Numbered from the stretch's first letter, positions 44,425 to 54,245 are shown. The stretch is 62,401 nt of DNA from Marinobacter segnicrescens (GCF_900111555.1 NZ_FOHZ01000017.1:1-62401), one strand, 5' to 3'. Numbers and translations: made by a program. Notes: generated from the letters alone by a model not told the origin.

Positions 44425-46059
44425 ATGCGCAGATGGAACGGCTGGGGTGATGACAGTATCCGGCCAGAACTCCCGGCCAGCGGCGTCACCCACCTCAGAG
44501 AAAGAACCGGCACCGCCCAACCACTCCCGGACGCCACCCTGGAAGACGTTCTCCGGCAGGTGCCCGGGTCTCGCCTCCCTGACCATCCGCTGATCAACAA
44601 GGACCCCGAGATCCGGGTCCGCCACGCCCGCGGCCAGAGCCTGCCGGACTGGCTAGCCATGCGCAGCGGGGAATTTGAGGTGTTTCCGGACGGGGTTGCC
44701 GAACCCGAAGCCGGGGAGCAGGTCCGTGAGCTACTGGAACTCGCCGTCAAAGAACGCTTTGCGGTCATTCCTTACGGCGGCGGAACCAGCGTGGCAGGTC
44801 ACATCAACCCCGTAGTCGGCAACAAGCCCGTACTGACCCTCAGCCTGGCTCGCATGAACCGCTTGCTGGACCTGGACCCTGAAAGCCAGATCGCCACTTT
44901 TGGAGCGGGCACACCTGGCCCGCTGGTAGAGTCCCAGTTGCGGGCAAGGGGCTATACCCTCGGGCATTTTCCGCAATCCTTTGAGTTATCTACCCTGGGT
45001 GGCTGGGTGGCGAGCCGGTCGAGCGGTCAGCAATCCCTTCGCTATGGTCGTATCGAGCAACTCTTTGCCGGGGGCACCGTTGAGACCCTGCAGGGCACAT
45101 TGACCATACCCACCCTGCCCGCTTCCTCGGCAGGCCCGGATGTCCGGGAGATGGTGCTGGGTTCCGAAGGGCGCCTGGGAATCATCACTGAAGCCAGGGT
45201 TCGGGTTACCCAGCTGCCTGAACGGGAATCGTTCCACGTACTCTTTTTCCCGAACTGGCACACGGCACGGGAAGCCGCCAGGCACATGGTTCAGGGCAGG
45301 ATGCCCTTGTCGATGGTGCGATTGAGCAATCCCACTGAAACGGAAACCCAGTTAGCCCTGGCCGGGCACCCCGGGAAAATCCGTATGCTGGAGCGTTATC
45401 TGAGCCTGCGGGGGGCCGGCACCGGCAAGTGCATGATGACCATTGGCGTTACTGGCTCGAAGCGTCAGTGTCGTTTTGCGCTGAACGAAGCCCGGCGCTG
45501 CTGCAAAGCGTTCCAGGGTGTTTACCTCGGTTCGGGTATGGGACGCAAATGGGCTGAGAATCGCTTTGCCATGCCCTACCTGAGAGAGAGCTTGTGGCAG
45601 CAGGGTTATGCGGTGGACACCCTGGAAACCGCCACGGACTGGGACAACGTCGATCACTTGATGGGTAAAATCGAGGAAAGCCTCCGTCATGGCCTGGCGG
45701 ACGAGAACCAGCCGGTACATGTATTCAGCCATCTGTCCCACGTCTATCCCCAGGGCAGCAGTATCTATACCACCTACGTCTTCCCGGTGGCTGAAAGCTA
45801 CGAAAAGACGCTGGCGCGATGGCAGCAGCTAAAGCACACCACATCAGCCGTCATTGTGGAAAACCGGGGCACGATCTCCCACCAGCATGGGGTCGGCAAG
45901 GACCACGCACCCTGGCTGCATGTGGAAAAGGGCGAAACCGGCATGCTGGCCCTTCGGGGCCTGATGACAACGTTCGACCCCCAGGGTTGCCTCAATCCGG
46001 GCACCCTGTTGCGGGAGCGTCGGGTCCGCCCCGGGGCCGGCAAGGATAATGGCGGATGA
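44425..46059 (+). CDS. FAD-linked oxidase of the alkyl-DHAP synthase type
   Basis: A 544-residue flavoprotein. The PCMH-type FAD domain has VIPYGGGTSVAGHINPV and LGGWVASRSSGQQSLRYGRI. The cap domain carries FAMPYLRESLWQQGYAVDTLE-type sequence and TISHQHGVGKDHAPWL, both typical of alkylglycerone-phosphate synthase rather than glycolate or lactate oxidase. AGPS makes ether lipids from acyl-DHAP and a fatty alcohol. It is the first gene of a tight operon with glpD and an FGGY kinase (ATGA overlaps), so it may act on a glycerol- or DHAP-linked compound. Ether-lipid synthesis itself is not proven. Confidence 0.75.
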   Translation: MRRWNGWGDDSIRPELPASGVTHLRERTGTAQPLPDATLEDVLRQVPGSRLPDHPLINKDPEIRVRHARGQSLPDWLAMRSGEFEVFPDGVAEPEAGEQVRELLELAVKERFAVIPYGGGTSVAGHINPVVGNKPVLTLSLARMNRLLDLDPESQIATFGAGTPGPLVESQLRARGYTLGHFPQSFELSTLGGWVASRSSGQQSLRYGRIEQLFAGGTVETLQGTLTIPTLPASSAGPDVREMVLGSEGRLGIITEARVRVTQLPERESFHVLFFPNWHTAREAARHMVQGRMPLSMVRLSNPTETETQLALAGHPGKIRMLERYLSLRGAGTGKCMMTIGVTGSKRQCRFALNEARRCCKAFQGVYLGSGMGRKWAENRFAMPYLRESLWQQGYAVDTLETATDWDNVDHLMGKIEESLRHGLADENQPVHVFSHLSHVYPQGSSIYTTYVFPVAESYEKTLARWQQLKHTTSAVIVENRGTISHQHGVGKDHAPWLHVEKGETGMLALRGLMTTFDPQGCLNPGTLLRERRVRPGAGKDNGG

Positions 46060-47618
46060 CTATGGAGGATCTGGACCCCCATTACGATCTCATCGTCATC
46101 GGTGGTGGCATAACTGGCGCCGGGATTGCGCTGGAGGCGGCCTCGGCAGGACTGAACATCCTGCTGGTCGAACAGAGCGACTACGCCTGGGGCACATCGA
46201 GCCGGTCGTCGAAGATGGTCCATGGTGGCCTGCGGTACCTGGCCAGTGGTCATTTCAGGTTGACCCGGGATGCGGTAAGGGAGCGCCAGCGCATGCTGGA
46301 CGAGTTGCCCGGGCTGGTGGATCCCATGCGCTATGTGATGCCCCATTATCACAGGGGCTTCCCGGGCCCCTGGCTGTTCGACAAGGTACTGTGGCTGTAC
46401 GACCGGTTTGCCGGCAGGCGCTACCGGCACCGTATTGACCATTCCGAGCTCCTGCAATGGCTGCCTGGCATATCAACCGAGGGGCTCAAGGCAGCAACGG
46501 GGTATACTGACGCCGTCACGGAGGATGCCCGGCTGGTACTGCGGCTGCTGGCCGAGGCTCAACGCCAAGGCGCTGTTACCCGCAACTACACCCGTGTTAC
46601 GGCTCTTGGGCGTCCGCCCCACGAACCCTGGCAGGTCACCCTTGAGGATCACCACACCGTGCCCGGCGCAAACCGGACGCTGACCGCAAACGCTGTTATT
46701 AACGCCACCGGCGCCTGGGCCGACCGCCTGTGGCAGACGCCCCATCCGGACGAACGCATCCGCCCTTTGAGGGGCAGTCACCTTATCGTGCCCTTTCGCC
46801 GGCTACCGGTATCAGTATCCCTTACTCTCCAACACCCGGAGGATCGCCGCCCGGTTTTTATTTTCCCCTGGCTGGGGCAGACCGTGGTAGGCACCACCGA
46901 CCTGGACCATACCGATGACCTTGACCAGGAGCCAGGGATCAGTCAGCAGGAAGTGGAGTACCTGCTGCAGGCGATCCATTCGGTCTGTCCTGGAGCGAAG
47001 GTCAGTCGGCAGGATGTTCTTTCCACCTGGGCAGGTGTTCGGCCTGTGGTTACAGAAGGTCGCGACAAGGCACCGTCCGGCGAGAGCCGGGAGCATGTGA
47101 TCTGGGCTGAGGACGGCCTGATCTCCGTGGCCGGGGGCAAGTTGACTACCTGGCGGGTTATCGCCCGGCAAGTCCTGCTCACCGCCAGCCCCTGGCTGGA
47201 CGACCTGCAACTCACTGACGAGCGGCAGCGAACCTTTCCTCCGAATCCAACACTGTTCCGTCCACGGGAGATCAGCCACCTCACCTGGCAACGCCTGCAG
47301 GGTTATTACGGCGAACTGGTGTCCGAGGTTCTGGCGGCGGGCCCCCTGGAACCGATTGCCGGCACTCCGTACCTGTGGGCCGAGCTGCATTGGGCGGCAA
47401 GGGCTGAGAGCGTGGAGCATCTTGATGACTTACTGATACGCCGCACCCGTCTGGGGCTACTGACTCCGGATGGAGGCGATTACCTGCTGGAAGAGCTCCG
47501 GAACCGCCTGCAGCCGGAACTCAACTGGTCGGATGAACGCTGGCAAGATGAGACAAACCGCTACCGTGCCCTGTGGCGCGAGGCATTCGCCCTGCCTGCG
47601 GAGCGTGCCTCTCCATGA
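46056..47618 (+). CDS. glpD: Aerobic glycerol-3-phosphate dehydrogenase
   Basis: A 520-residue FAD enzyme of the inner membrane that oxidises glycerol-3-phosphate to DHAP and reduces quinone. It has IVIGGGITGAGIALEAASAG, the substrate-site segment SSRSSKMVHGGLRYLASGHF, PLRGSHLIVPF and TDLDHTDDLDQEPG near the active site. Sequence overlaps on both sides (ATGA) couple it to the AGPS-like oxidase and the kinase. A second glpD elsewhere is likely, since this one is not in a glpFK context. Confidence 0.88.
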   Translation: MTMEDLDPHYDLIVIGGGITGAGIALEAASAGLNILLVEQSDYAWGTSSRSSKMVHGGLRYLASGHFRLTRDAVRERQRMLDELPGLVDPMRYVMPHYHRGFPGPWLFDKVLWLYDRFAGRRYRHRIDHSELLQWLPGISTEGLKAATGYTDAVTEDARLVLRLLAEAQRQGAVTRNYTRVTALGRPPHEPWQVTLEDHHTVPGANRTLTANAVINATGAWADRLWQTPHPDERIRPLRGSHLIVPFRRLPVSVSLTLQHPEDRRPVFIFPWLGQTVVGTTDLDHTDDLDQEPGISQQEVEYLLQAIHSVCPGAKVSRQDVLSTWAGVRPVVTEGRDKAPSGESREHVIWAEDGLISVAGGKLTTWRVIARQVLLTASPWLDDLQLTDERQRTFPPNPTLFRPREISHLTWQRLQGYYGELVSEVLAAGPLEPIAGTPYLWAELHWAARAESVEHLDDLLIRRTRLGLLTPDGGDYLLEELRNRLQPELNWSDERWQDETNRYRALWREAFALPAERASP

Positions 47619-49186
47619 CCTCTTCGGACATTAACCGCCCACTGATCATGGCGATTGATCAGGGAACCCAGAGTGTCAGGGCGCTTCTGTTCGACGCCAA
47701 AGGCCGCCTGGTGGGCCGGGGACACCAGCCCATCGAACCCTATTTTTCAGACCAGCCCGGATGGGCGGAACAACACCCCGAGTATTTCTGGCAGCAAATG
47801 GGCGAGGCCTGCAAGCTGTTATGGCGCAGTACTGACGCCAGCCCCGGGCAAGTCAAGGGAGTAACCCTCACCACACAGCGGGGCACGGTTGTTTCACTGG
47901 ATGGTGCCGGCAAACCCCTTCGCCCGGCAATACTCTGGCTCGACCAACGCCATGCCGACATTGATGGCCCCTTGCCAGGCCTCTGGGGATGGCTGTTCCG
48001 TGGGCTCGGCCTGGGGGAAACCATTGACCAGTTCCGCCGCAACGCCCAGGCAAACTGGCTGGCCCGCAACCAGCCGGATCTGTGGTGCGCTACCGAGAAA
48101 TACCTGTTGCTGTCCGGGTATCTCACCTGGCGGCTGACCGGCAACTACCGGGACTCCACCGGCAGTCAGGTGGGGTACCTTCCCTTCGACTATAAGCGCC
48201 ACCGCTGGGCCCGCCCGGGCGATTTCAAATGGAAGCTGATGCCAGTACGCCTCAGCCAGCTTCCTGAGTTGGTCGCCCCGGGTGAATCATTGGGATCACT
48301 CACCCCGGAGGCAGCCGCCCACCTGGGAGTGGCGACCGGCCTGCCGCTCGTTGCCAGCGCTTCAGACAAGGCCTGTGAAGTCCTCGGCAGCGGTGGTACC
48401 GGGCCGGAGATCGCCTGCCTGAGCTATGGCACCACAGCCACCGTCAACGTGACCAATCGGCGCTATATCGAAGCCATCAGACTTATGCCTCCCTATCCCT
48501 CTGCCCTGCCCGGTCACTACTCATCGGAGGTGATGATCTACCGTGGCTACTGGATGGTGAGCTGGTTCAAGCGGGAGTTTGGCCTGCGTGAGCAACGGAT
48601 GGCAGAGAAGCGGGGGATTGCGCCCGAAGTTCTGTTCGATGAACTGGTCAATGCGGTGCCAGCGGGCTCCATGGGCCTGATGCTGCAGCCCTACTGGTCA
48701 CCCGGAGTACGGCACCCCGGGCCGGAAGCCAAGGGGGCCATGATTGGTTTTGGCGATGTGCATACGCGGGCGCATATCTACCGTGCCATGCTGGAAGGGC
48801 TGGCCTATGCACTCCGGGAAGGCAAGGAGCGCATCGAAAAGCGCAGTGGTCGTCCGGTTACAACACTACGCGTTGCCGGCGGCGGCTCCCGCAGCAACGC
48901 CGCCATGCAGCTGACCGCAGATATTTTTGGTATGCCGGCGGGCCGTCCCGGCACACCGGAGGCGTCCGGCCTGGGGGCGGCCATGGTTGCAGCCGCCGGG
49001 CTGGGGCTTTATCCCTCCGTGGCTGCAGCGGCCGAAGGGATGGCGGCAGCACCCGAGGTTTTTCAGCCGGAACGGGAAGCCAGCGCGCTCTACAATGAGC
49101 TTTACCAGGACGTCTATCGCCCCATGTACCGGCGCCTTGCTCCCCTTTACCGAAATATACGAAGGATCACGGGTTACCCCGGGTAA
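47615..49186 (+). CDS. FGGY-family carbohydrate kinase
   Basis: A 523-residue actin-fold kinase with IMAIDQGTQSVRALLFDAKG at the N-terminus, QRGTVVSLDGAGKPL, ILWLDQRHAD, and the C-terminal VAGGGSRSNAAMQLTADIFG. The C-terminal motif looks more like xylulo- or other sugar kinases than true glycerol kinase. In this operon the substrate is probably a polyol or triose such as glycerol or dihydroxyacetone. The ATG at 47615 overlaps the glpD stop. Confidence 0.85.
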   Translation: MTSSDINRPLIMAIDQGTQSVRALLFDAKGRLVGRGHQPIEPYFSDQPGWAEQHPEYFWQQMGEACKLLWRSTDASPGQVKGVTLTTQRGTVVSLDGAGKPLRPAILWLDQRHADIDGPLPGLWGWLFRGLGLGETIDQFRRNAQANWLARNQPDLWCATEKYLLLSGYLTWRLTGNYRDSTGSQVGYLPFDYKRHRWARPGDFKWKLMPVRLSQLPELVAPGESLGSLTPEAAAHLGVATGLPLVASASDKACEVLGSGGTGPEIACLSYGTTATVNVTNRRYIEAIRLMPPYPSALPGHYSSEVMIYRGYWMVSWFKREFGLREQRMAEKRGIAPEVLFDELVNAVPAGSMGLMLQPYWSPGVRHPGPEAKGAMIGFGDVHTRAHIYRAMLEGLAYALREGKERIEKRSGRPVTTLRVAGGGSRSNAAMQLTADIFGMPAGRPGTPEASGLGAAMVAAAGLGLYPSVAAAAEGMAAAPEVFQPEREASALYNELYQDVYRPMYRRLAPLYRNIRRITGYPG

Positions 49187-49278
49187 CTGAGCCAGGTCAA
49201 ACCCTGATCAAATTGATATCGCCTGTCTCTACGGCTGTTGTACACTCGGGAAACTTTTTTCAACAACTCAAAGAGCCC

Positions 49279-52149
49279 ATGGCCGGACCGAAACCGTCTG
49301 CGGATAAAGCCAACTCCCTGCTTGCAGCACCCCAGCTTGCCGGTGTGCTGGCAATTGTCATGGTGCTGCACCTGGTTGCCAGGGAACACTTCCTGCTGTT
49401 TCACACCCTCGTCGAGCTGCTCCGGATCATCGTTCTGTGTGGGCTGTTTGCCCTGGCCTGGCACACCCGTCAATGGTCGGATAACCACTTCCTCCGGATC
49501 GTCGGCATAGCGGCTATCTTTATTGCAGGCATTGAGGTCTTCCATACCCTGGCCTACCGGGGCATCGGACTGTTCGGCCCGGATGATGGTAACCTGCCTA
49601 CCCAGCTGTGGGTGGCGTTCCGGTCGCTGGAGGCCTTCGCGTTCCTGCTGGCCGCCCTGCTGGCGGCCCGAGCTGTTCGACCTGGCTGGCTATTGGCCGG
49701 CTATGCAGCCGCTACAGCATTTTTTACCGGGCTTATTGTTACCGGGCTCTTTCCCGATGCCTACCTTGAGCCAGCCGGCCTGACTCCGTTCAAGATTAAC
49801 GCCGAATACGTCATCGCGTTCACGTTCGGGCTCGCCATGCTATTGCTGTTTGCCCGGCGAGGCCTTTTTGAGCCCGGGGTTCACTGGCTTATCCAGGCGT
49901 CACTGGTATTCAACATCCTGGCCACATTAGCCTTTACCCGCTATGTCAGCGTCTACGGATTGGCCAACGAAATCGGGCACTATTTCCTGTTTATCTCGAC
50001 CTACCTGATATATCGCGGAATTCTTGTTACCGGGTTGACTACGCCCTATCAGCTCATGTTCCGCGACCTCAAATGCCACCAGGAACACCTCGAAGAGCTG
50101 GTAGAGGAGCGGACTGCCAGGCTCCGGCAAAGCGAGCAGCTCAACAACTCTTTCGTCACCAACTCTCCCGCCATCCTGATAATCACTGACCGGGACGGTC
50201 GAATCAGCCTTGCAAACCCGGCTTTTGAGACCCTGGCAGGCAGGCCAGCGAGTGAAATGACGGGAAAGCCACCGCACGAAATAATCGACGCGCAGATTGC
50301 CGACGCCATCGAGCGTAACAACCAGACCGCTATCCGTGCCGGCAAGGCCGTGGCTTCCACAGAGGCAGTAACCGTAGAAGGCCAGCAAAGGCTGTTTGAG
50401 GCCGTGCACTTCCCGCTGTTTGACGAGGCCGGCCAGATAAGCGGTACCGGTGCCATCGCTACCGAAGTGACCGAACACCGACGCCTGCAAACCAACTACG
50501 AACTGATGCTGCAGGCCTCCATGGACGCCCTGCTGCTGGCGGATGAACAAGGCAACTTTGTCCAGGTGAACCAGGCTGCAGTGGTCCTGACAGGTTATAC
50601 CGAGCCAGAACTCCTTGCCATGAACCTCCGGGACATTGATGTCAGCGAACGGAACGACGCCATCGGCTTCCGCCTCGAACGGGTCTCCCACGACCGGTCA
50701 GGTCGATTCGAATCCCGCTGGCGGAGCAAGGATGGCGAGGTTCGGGACGTGGAGCTGAGCATCCAGCTCTTTGACGGGGTGGTCAATAACGGCTTCTGCG
50801 CCTTCGTGCGGGATATCAGTCAGCAACGGGCGGACCTGCGCCGCATCGAATTCCTCGCCCGGTACGATGCCCTCACCAAGCTACCCAACCGTGCCCGATT
50901 CGAGGAACTTGCCCAGCAGCGGCTCAAGCAGGCAGCCCGGAACGGACTGGAAGGAATGCTGGTGTATATTGACCTGGACAACTTCAAGGACATTAACGAC
51001 TCCCTCGGTCACTACATGGGCGATGCCTTACTGCGGGAACTTGGTCAGCGACTGCAAGCACTCGCGGATCCGAAACGATTGTTTGCACGATCCTCCGGCG
51101 ATGAATTCATTGCCCTGCTGGAAGTGGAGTCAGGCGAAGCCTCGGTAGCCACGGAATTGGCCCGCATACAGCAGGCGGTCCTGGCCCCGGTAACGGTAAA
51201 CGGGCATCAACTGGTGACCACCGTATCGGTCGGTGTATCGCTATACCCCGAGGATGGCCAGGATTTCACCACCCTCTATCGTAATGCGGACACTGCCATG
51301 TATGCCGCCAAGACCGACGGTCGAAACACCTGGCGGCGATTTGACAGAGCCATGCAGGAAAAAGCGTCCGAGCGCCAGCAACTATTGGCAGAACTACGCG
51401 GGGCACTGTCCCGGGACGAGTTTTCCTTGCACTACCAGCCCCAGGTCAGCCTCATTGATCGTGAGCTGATCGGCGCCGAGGCGCTGCTACGCTGGCACCA
51501 CCCCGTTCTCGGACAGGTGTCCCCGGCACGTTTCGTTCCCATCGCTGAGGAAAGCGGCCTGATCGTGGAAATCGGTGAGTGGGTGCTGCGCCAGGTCTGC
51601 CGCCAGGGCCGGGCCTGGCACGAAGCGGGGCTGCCACCAATCACCCTTGCCGTAAACCTGTCGGCCATCCAGTTCCAGCATCATGACCTTCCCTCAACGG
51701 TAGCCCGCATTCTCGACGAAACCGGGTTCGATGGACGTCACCTGGAACTGGAACTGACTGAATCCGTGCTTGCGGGTGACGAGGCAAGGGTTGCCCAGAC
51801 CATAGCGCTGCTGAAACACCATCACATCCGGGTCGCTATCGATGACTTCGGTACTGGTTACTCGAGCATGGCCTACCTTAACCGGTTTGCGGTGGACAAA
51901 CTCAAGATTGACCAGTCCTTTGTCCGCGAGATGGATACAGACAGGAACAGTGCGTCCGTGGTTACCGCCATCATCCGGCTTGCACACAGCCTCGACCTGA
52001 ACGTCATCGCGGAAGGCGTGGAAACTGAACGACAGGCACAGCATCTCGCCCAATTGGACTGTGATGAGGCTCAGGGCTACCACTTCGGCCGGCCAGTTCC
52101 ACCAAAGGCATTCACCGCGTTGCTTCAGACCCTGCCGGAACAGTGCTAG
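49279..52149 (+). CDS. MASE-PAS-PAS-GGDEF-EAL c-di-GMP signalling protein
   Basis: A 956-residue membrane protein. Residues 15-250 hold about seven helices of the MASE3 type, followed by a short coiled coil, two PAS domains (about 280-400 and 405-530), a GGDEF domain and an EAL domain. The GGDEF motif reads SGDEF (606-610), so cyclase activity is doubtful but not excluded. The EAL motif (GAEALLRW, Glu734) and DDFGTGYSS are intact, suggesting phosphodiesterase activity. The ATG at 49279 has AAGAG upstream. Confidence 0.9.
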   Translation: MAGPKPSADKANSLLAAPQLAGVLAIVMVLHLVAREHFLLFHTLVELLRIIVLCGLFALAWHTRQWSDNHFLRIVGIAAIFIAGIEVFHTLAYRGIGLFGPDDGNLPTQLWVAFRSLEAFAFLLAALLAARAVRPGWLLAGYAAATAFFTGLIVTGLFPDAYLEPAGLTPFKINAEYVIAFTFGLAMLLLFARRGLFEPGVHWLIQASLVFNILATLAFTRYVSVYGLANEIGHYFLFISTYLIYRGILVTGLTTPYQLMFRDLKCHQEHLEELVEERTARLRQSEQLNNSFVTNSPAILIITDRDGRISLANPAFETLAGRPASEMTGKPPHEIIDAQIADAIERNNQTAIRAGKAVASTEAVTVEGQQRLFEAVHFPLFDEAGQISGTGAIATEVTEHRRLQTNYELMLQASMDALLLADEQGNFVQVNQAAVVLTGYTEPELLAMNLRDIDVSERNDAIGFRLERVSHDRSGRFESRWRSKDGEVRDVELSIQLFDGVVNNGFCAFVRDISQQRADLRRIEFLARYDALTKLPNRARFEELAQQRLKQAARNGLEGMLVYIDLDNFKDINDSLGHYMGDALLRELGQRLQALADPKRLFARSSGDEFIALLEVESGEASVATELARIQQAVLAPVTVNGHQLVTTVSVGVSLYPEDGQDFTTLYRNADTAMYAAKTDGRNTWRRFDRAMQEKASERQQLLAELRGALSRDEFSLHYQPQVSLIDRELIGAEALLRWHHPVLGQVSPARFVPIAEESGLIVEIGEWVLRQVCRQGRAWHEAGLPPITLAVNLSAIQFQHHDLPSTVARILDETGFDGRHLELELTESVLAGDEARVAQTIALLKHHHIRVAIDDFGTGYSSMAYLNRFAVDKLKIDQSFVREMDTDRNSASVVTAIIRLAHSLDLNVIAEGVETERQAQHLAQLDCDEAQGYHFGRPVPPKAFTALLQTLPEQC

Positions 52150-52166
52150 AACAGGTCTCCTGACAT

Positions 52167-52191
52167 AACCTCTTCTTTACTGAGGTTTTCT
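52167..52191 (+). terminator. Intrinsic terminator after the MASE-GGDEF-EAL gene
   Basis: AACCTC and GAGGTT form a 6-bp stem with a 9-nt loop, followed by TTTTCTCCTT, 18 nt after the stop codon. Confidence 0.5.
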
Positions 52192-52204
52192 CCTTGCCGT
52201 AACA

Positions 52205-52376
52205 TTAAGCTGCTATTGCTTTACGGAATGAGCAAATAAGCAACCCAACGACCGCAAGCCCGAACTGCTCGTGCCAGGCCATCCAGTCGCCACCAACCTT
52301 GATCGTGGCATGTGGCAATGACCAGGAGCCAGTGAAACAGTCGCAGGGGCAAGTCCCAGAGCCGGATCGTGGTCAT
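52205..52376 (-). pseudogene. Remnant of a cytochrome b561-type gene
   Basis: From an ATG at 52376, one frame reads MTTIRLWDLPLRLFHWLLVI, the classic start of a small cytochrome b561/Ni-Fe-hydrogenase-type b subunit with its first haem His. After a frame change near 52300, the next frame reads GGDWMAWHEQFGLAVVGLLI before stopping at 52205. Only about 55 of some 180 expected residues remain. The gene is dead and its 3' part is gone. Confidence 0.7.
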
Positions 52377-52472
52377 GGCAGGTCCTCTTGGTCACGGCAG
52401 GTTGACTGGAAGAAACCCGTAAGCTTACTAAGTTACAGGGTGCCAGTCATTCCCGACCTGTCTGAGCCACGC

Positions 52473-54245
52473 TCAGGCCACCTGCTCCCTTGCCAGTCCG
52501 AACACGCCTTCAATGTCGCCCCTGACCATGACAGGGATAAACAGCAGACTGAAACGTCTAGGATCTTTACCAAAGTTCTGGAAGGTCATCGTAATACCGG
52601 ACGGTGCCAGCCCGTTCAGGGCCTGGCTAAAGGCGTTCTCCAGGTTTGCCAGGTCTTCTGCGGGCACAGTGGTTTCGTTGATCAGCTCACGGAAATCCAT
52701 GCCCGTCAGCCGGTTCCTGCTCATCCCCAGTATTTCTGCTGTCGCCGGGTTGAGACGTGTGAAACGCCCCTCCCGATCGATCACGAAAACCGGGTCCGGG
52801 TTCCGGTCCATCAGTGATCGTAGCCGTTGGATTTCCAGCGCCCCTTCCTTTGCCTCGCTGGCCTTGTCCTCCATCCAGGCCCGGGAAGCCATGGCTATAT
52901 AAGCCAGGACCGAGCCAAAGAGCAGGATCGCGGCAGGCAGTATTCCCATCCTGCCTGGCTGTCCGGTCGCCGCCAGGGTGAGTGTGGCGGAGTTATTGCC
53001 GAGATCAAACGAACGGGTTGCCATGATGGCCCTGCCCCCGGAGGTTGACTGATTGAACACGTCCATCTCCCCTTGCGGCCCGATAAGGCGCAAACCCAGT
53101 TCATCATGGTCCGGCAACAACTCGCGATCTACCAGTACGCCCAGGTCCAGCAACGCTACGAGGTAGTACTGGGTGCTGTCTGCCGGGCGGGTAATCACCA
53201 GCAGCCGCTCCGGGGAGTCCGTGTCGGGGACCAGCCACGAGCGAATCTCACTGCGTTCAGGGAATAGCCTGACCCAGCGCAGCCCGGCGTCAGTCAGCAA
53301 TTGATTTTCCAGCCACAGGGTCAGGTCCGGGTCATCCGAAAAACGCCAGTTTTCCCTCGCCCGTTTATTGATCTTCAGTAACGCGCGGAAATCCGGGTGA
53401 TCGGAGAACAGGATTCGGGCATCCCTGACCAGGTCCTCGTTACCGAGGCGAATATCGAGCCTTGCCCAGCTGTCTACCAATCGCTCCAGCATCTGGGCCC
53501 GGTTAGTGAGCGCACCTTGCAGGGCGCGGGAATAGTCATTGAGCCACTGATCGGCAAGCGCACGACGGGTGGTTTCCTGGTCGTGGGTGGCCTGGTAGGC
53601 AAGGGACATGGTCACGATAAGCGCGCCCAGGCCTAGCATCATCACGGTTTGGGAGAGCCTGAGCTTGTCCATGCCCCCGCTACCCGTACCCACCAGCAGG
53701 AAGGCCGAGCCCAGGGCGATGGCCGAAATGGCGCCCAGCGGGGTGGCCTGCTCCCCTACCTTTTCCAGCGCGCCGCCTGCACCGAGGTCTGTTGAACCCA
53801 CAACCGCCGCAAGTCCGAAAGCGATACCCAGCAATCCCCCCACTCGCCAGAGAAAACGGCCTGGCCGACGCCTGTTGCCGTACCAGCAACAAAACGCCAT
53901 CAGTACCAGGATCAGGCTGGGCGCCACCGGCATCAGGAAGGGTTCAGCAGGTAACGTCTGCCCCCAGGCCGGGGATACCAGCTGATAGAGCGCGCTGCCC
54001 AGACCGTACAGGCTCAGTAATATCGGCAGGATCAGCCGCCCCAGACGATCCCCCAGTAACACTGCGCCGAGCGTCGAACTGGCCAGCGCAACACCGATGG
54101 CTCCACCGGGGGAAAGTTTCCAGACCAGGGAAACCGGATAGTTCGGCAATAGCATCAGCAGTAAGGTCAGCACGGACACGGACAGGCAGCCAGTGACAAG
54201 AAGGAATAATGCCACCTGTCGTGAGAGGTTACTGGTTATTGTCAT
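52473..54245 (-). CDS. Polytopic membrane sensor ending in a PAS domain
   Basis: A 590-residue protein. About seven membrane helices (residues 10-210) are followed by a periplasmic loop of about 210 residues with CHASE-like composition (about 215-420), another helix (GILPAAILLFGSVLAYIAMA), a coiled stretch and one PAS domain (LMDRNPDPVFVIDREGRFTR, LNPATAEILGMSRNRLTG). It stops right after the PAS, so there is no kinase, GGDEF, EAL or methyl-accepting part. It may be a sensor that works through a partner, or a gene that lost its output. GGA precedes the ATG. Confidence 0.7.
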   Translation of the reverse strand: MTITSNLSRQVALFLLVTGCLSVSVLTLLLMLLPNYPVSLVWKLSPGGAIGVALASSTLGAVLLGDRLGRLILPILLSLYGLGSALYQLVSPAWGQTLPAEPFLMPVAPSLILVLMAFCCWYGNRRRPGRFLWRVGGLLGIAFGLAAVVGSTDLGAGGALEKVGEQATPLGAISAIALGSAFLLVGTGSGGMDKLRLSQTVMMLGLGALIVTMSLAYQATHDQETTRRALADQWLNDYSRALQGALTNRAQMLERLVDSWARLDIRLGNEDLVRDARILFSDHPDFRALLKINKRARENWRFSDDPDLTLWLENQLLTDAGLRWVRLFPERSEIRSWLVPDTDSPERLLVITRPADSTQYYLVALLDLGVLVDRELLPDHDELGLRLIGPQGEMDVFNQSTSGGRAIMATRSFDLGNNSATLTLAATGQPGRMGILPAAILLFGSVLAYIAMASRAWMEDKASEAKEGALEIQRLRSLMDRNPDPVFVIDREGRFTRLNPATAEILGMSRNRLTGMDFRELINETTVPAEDLANLENAFSQALNGLAPSGITMTFQNFGKDPRRFSLLFIPVMVRGDIEGVFGLAREQVA

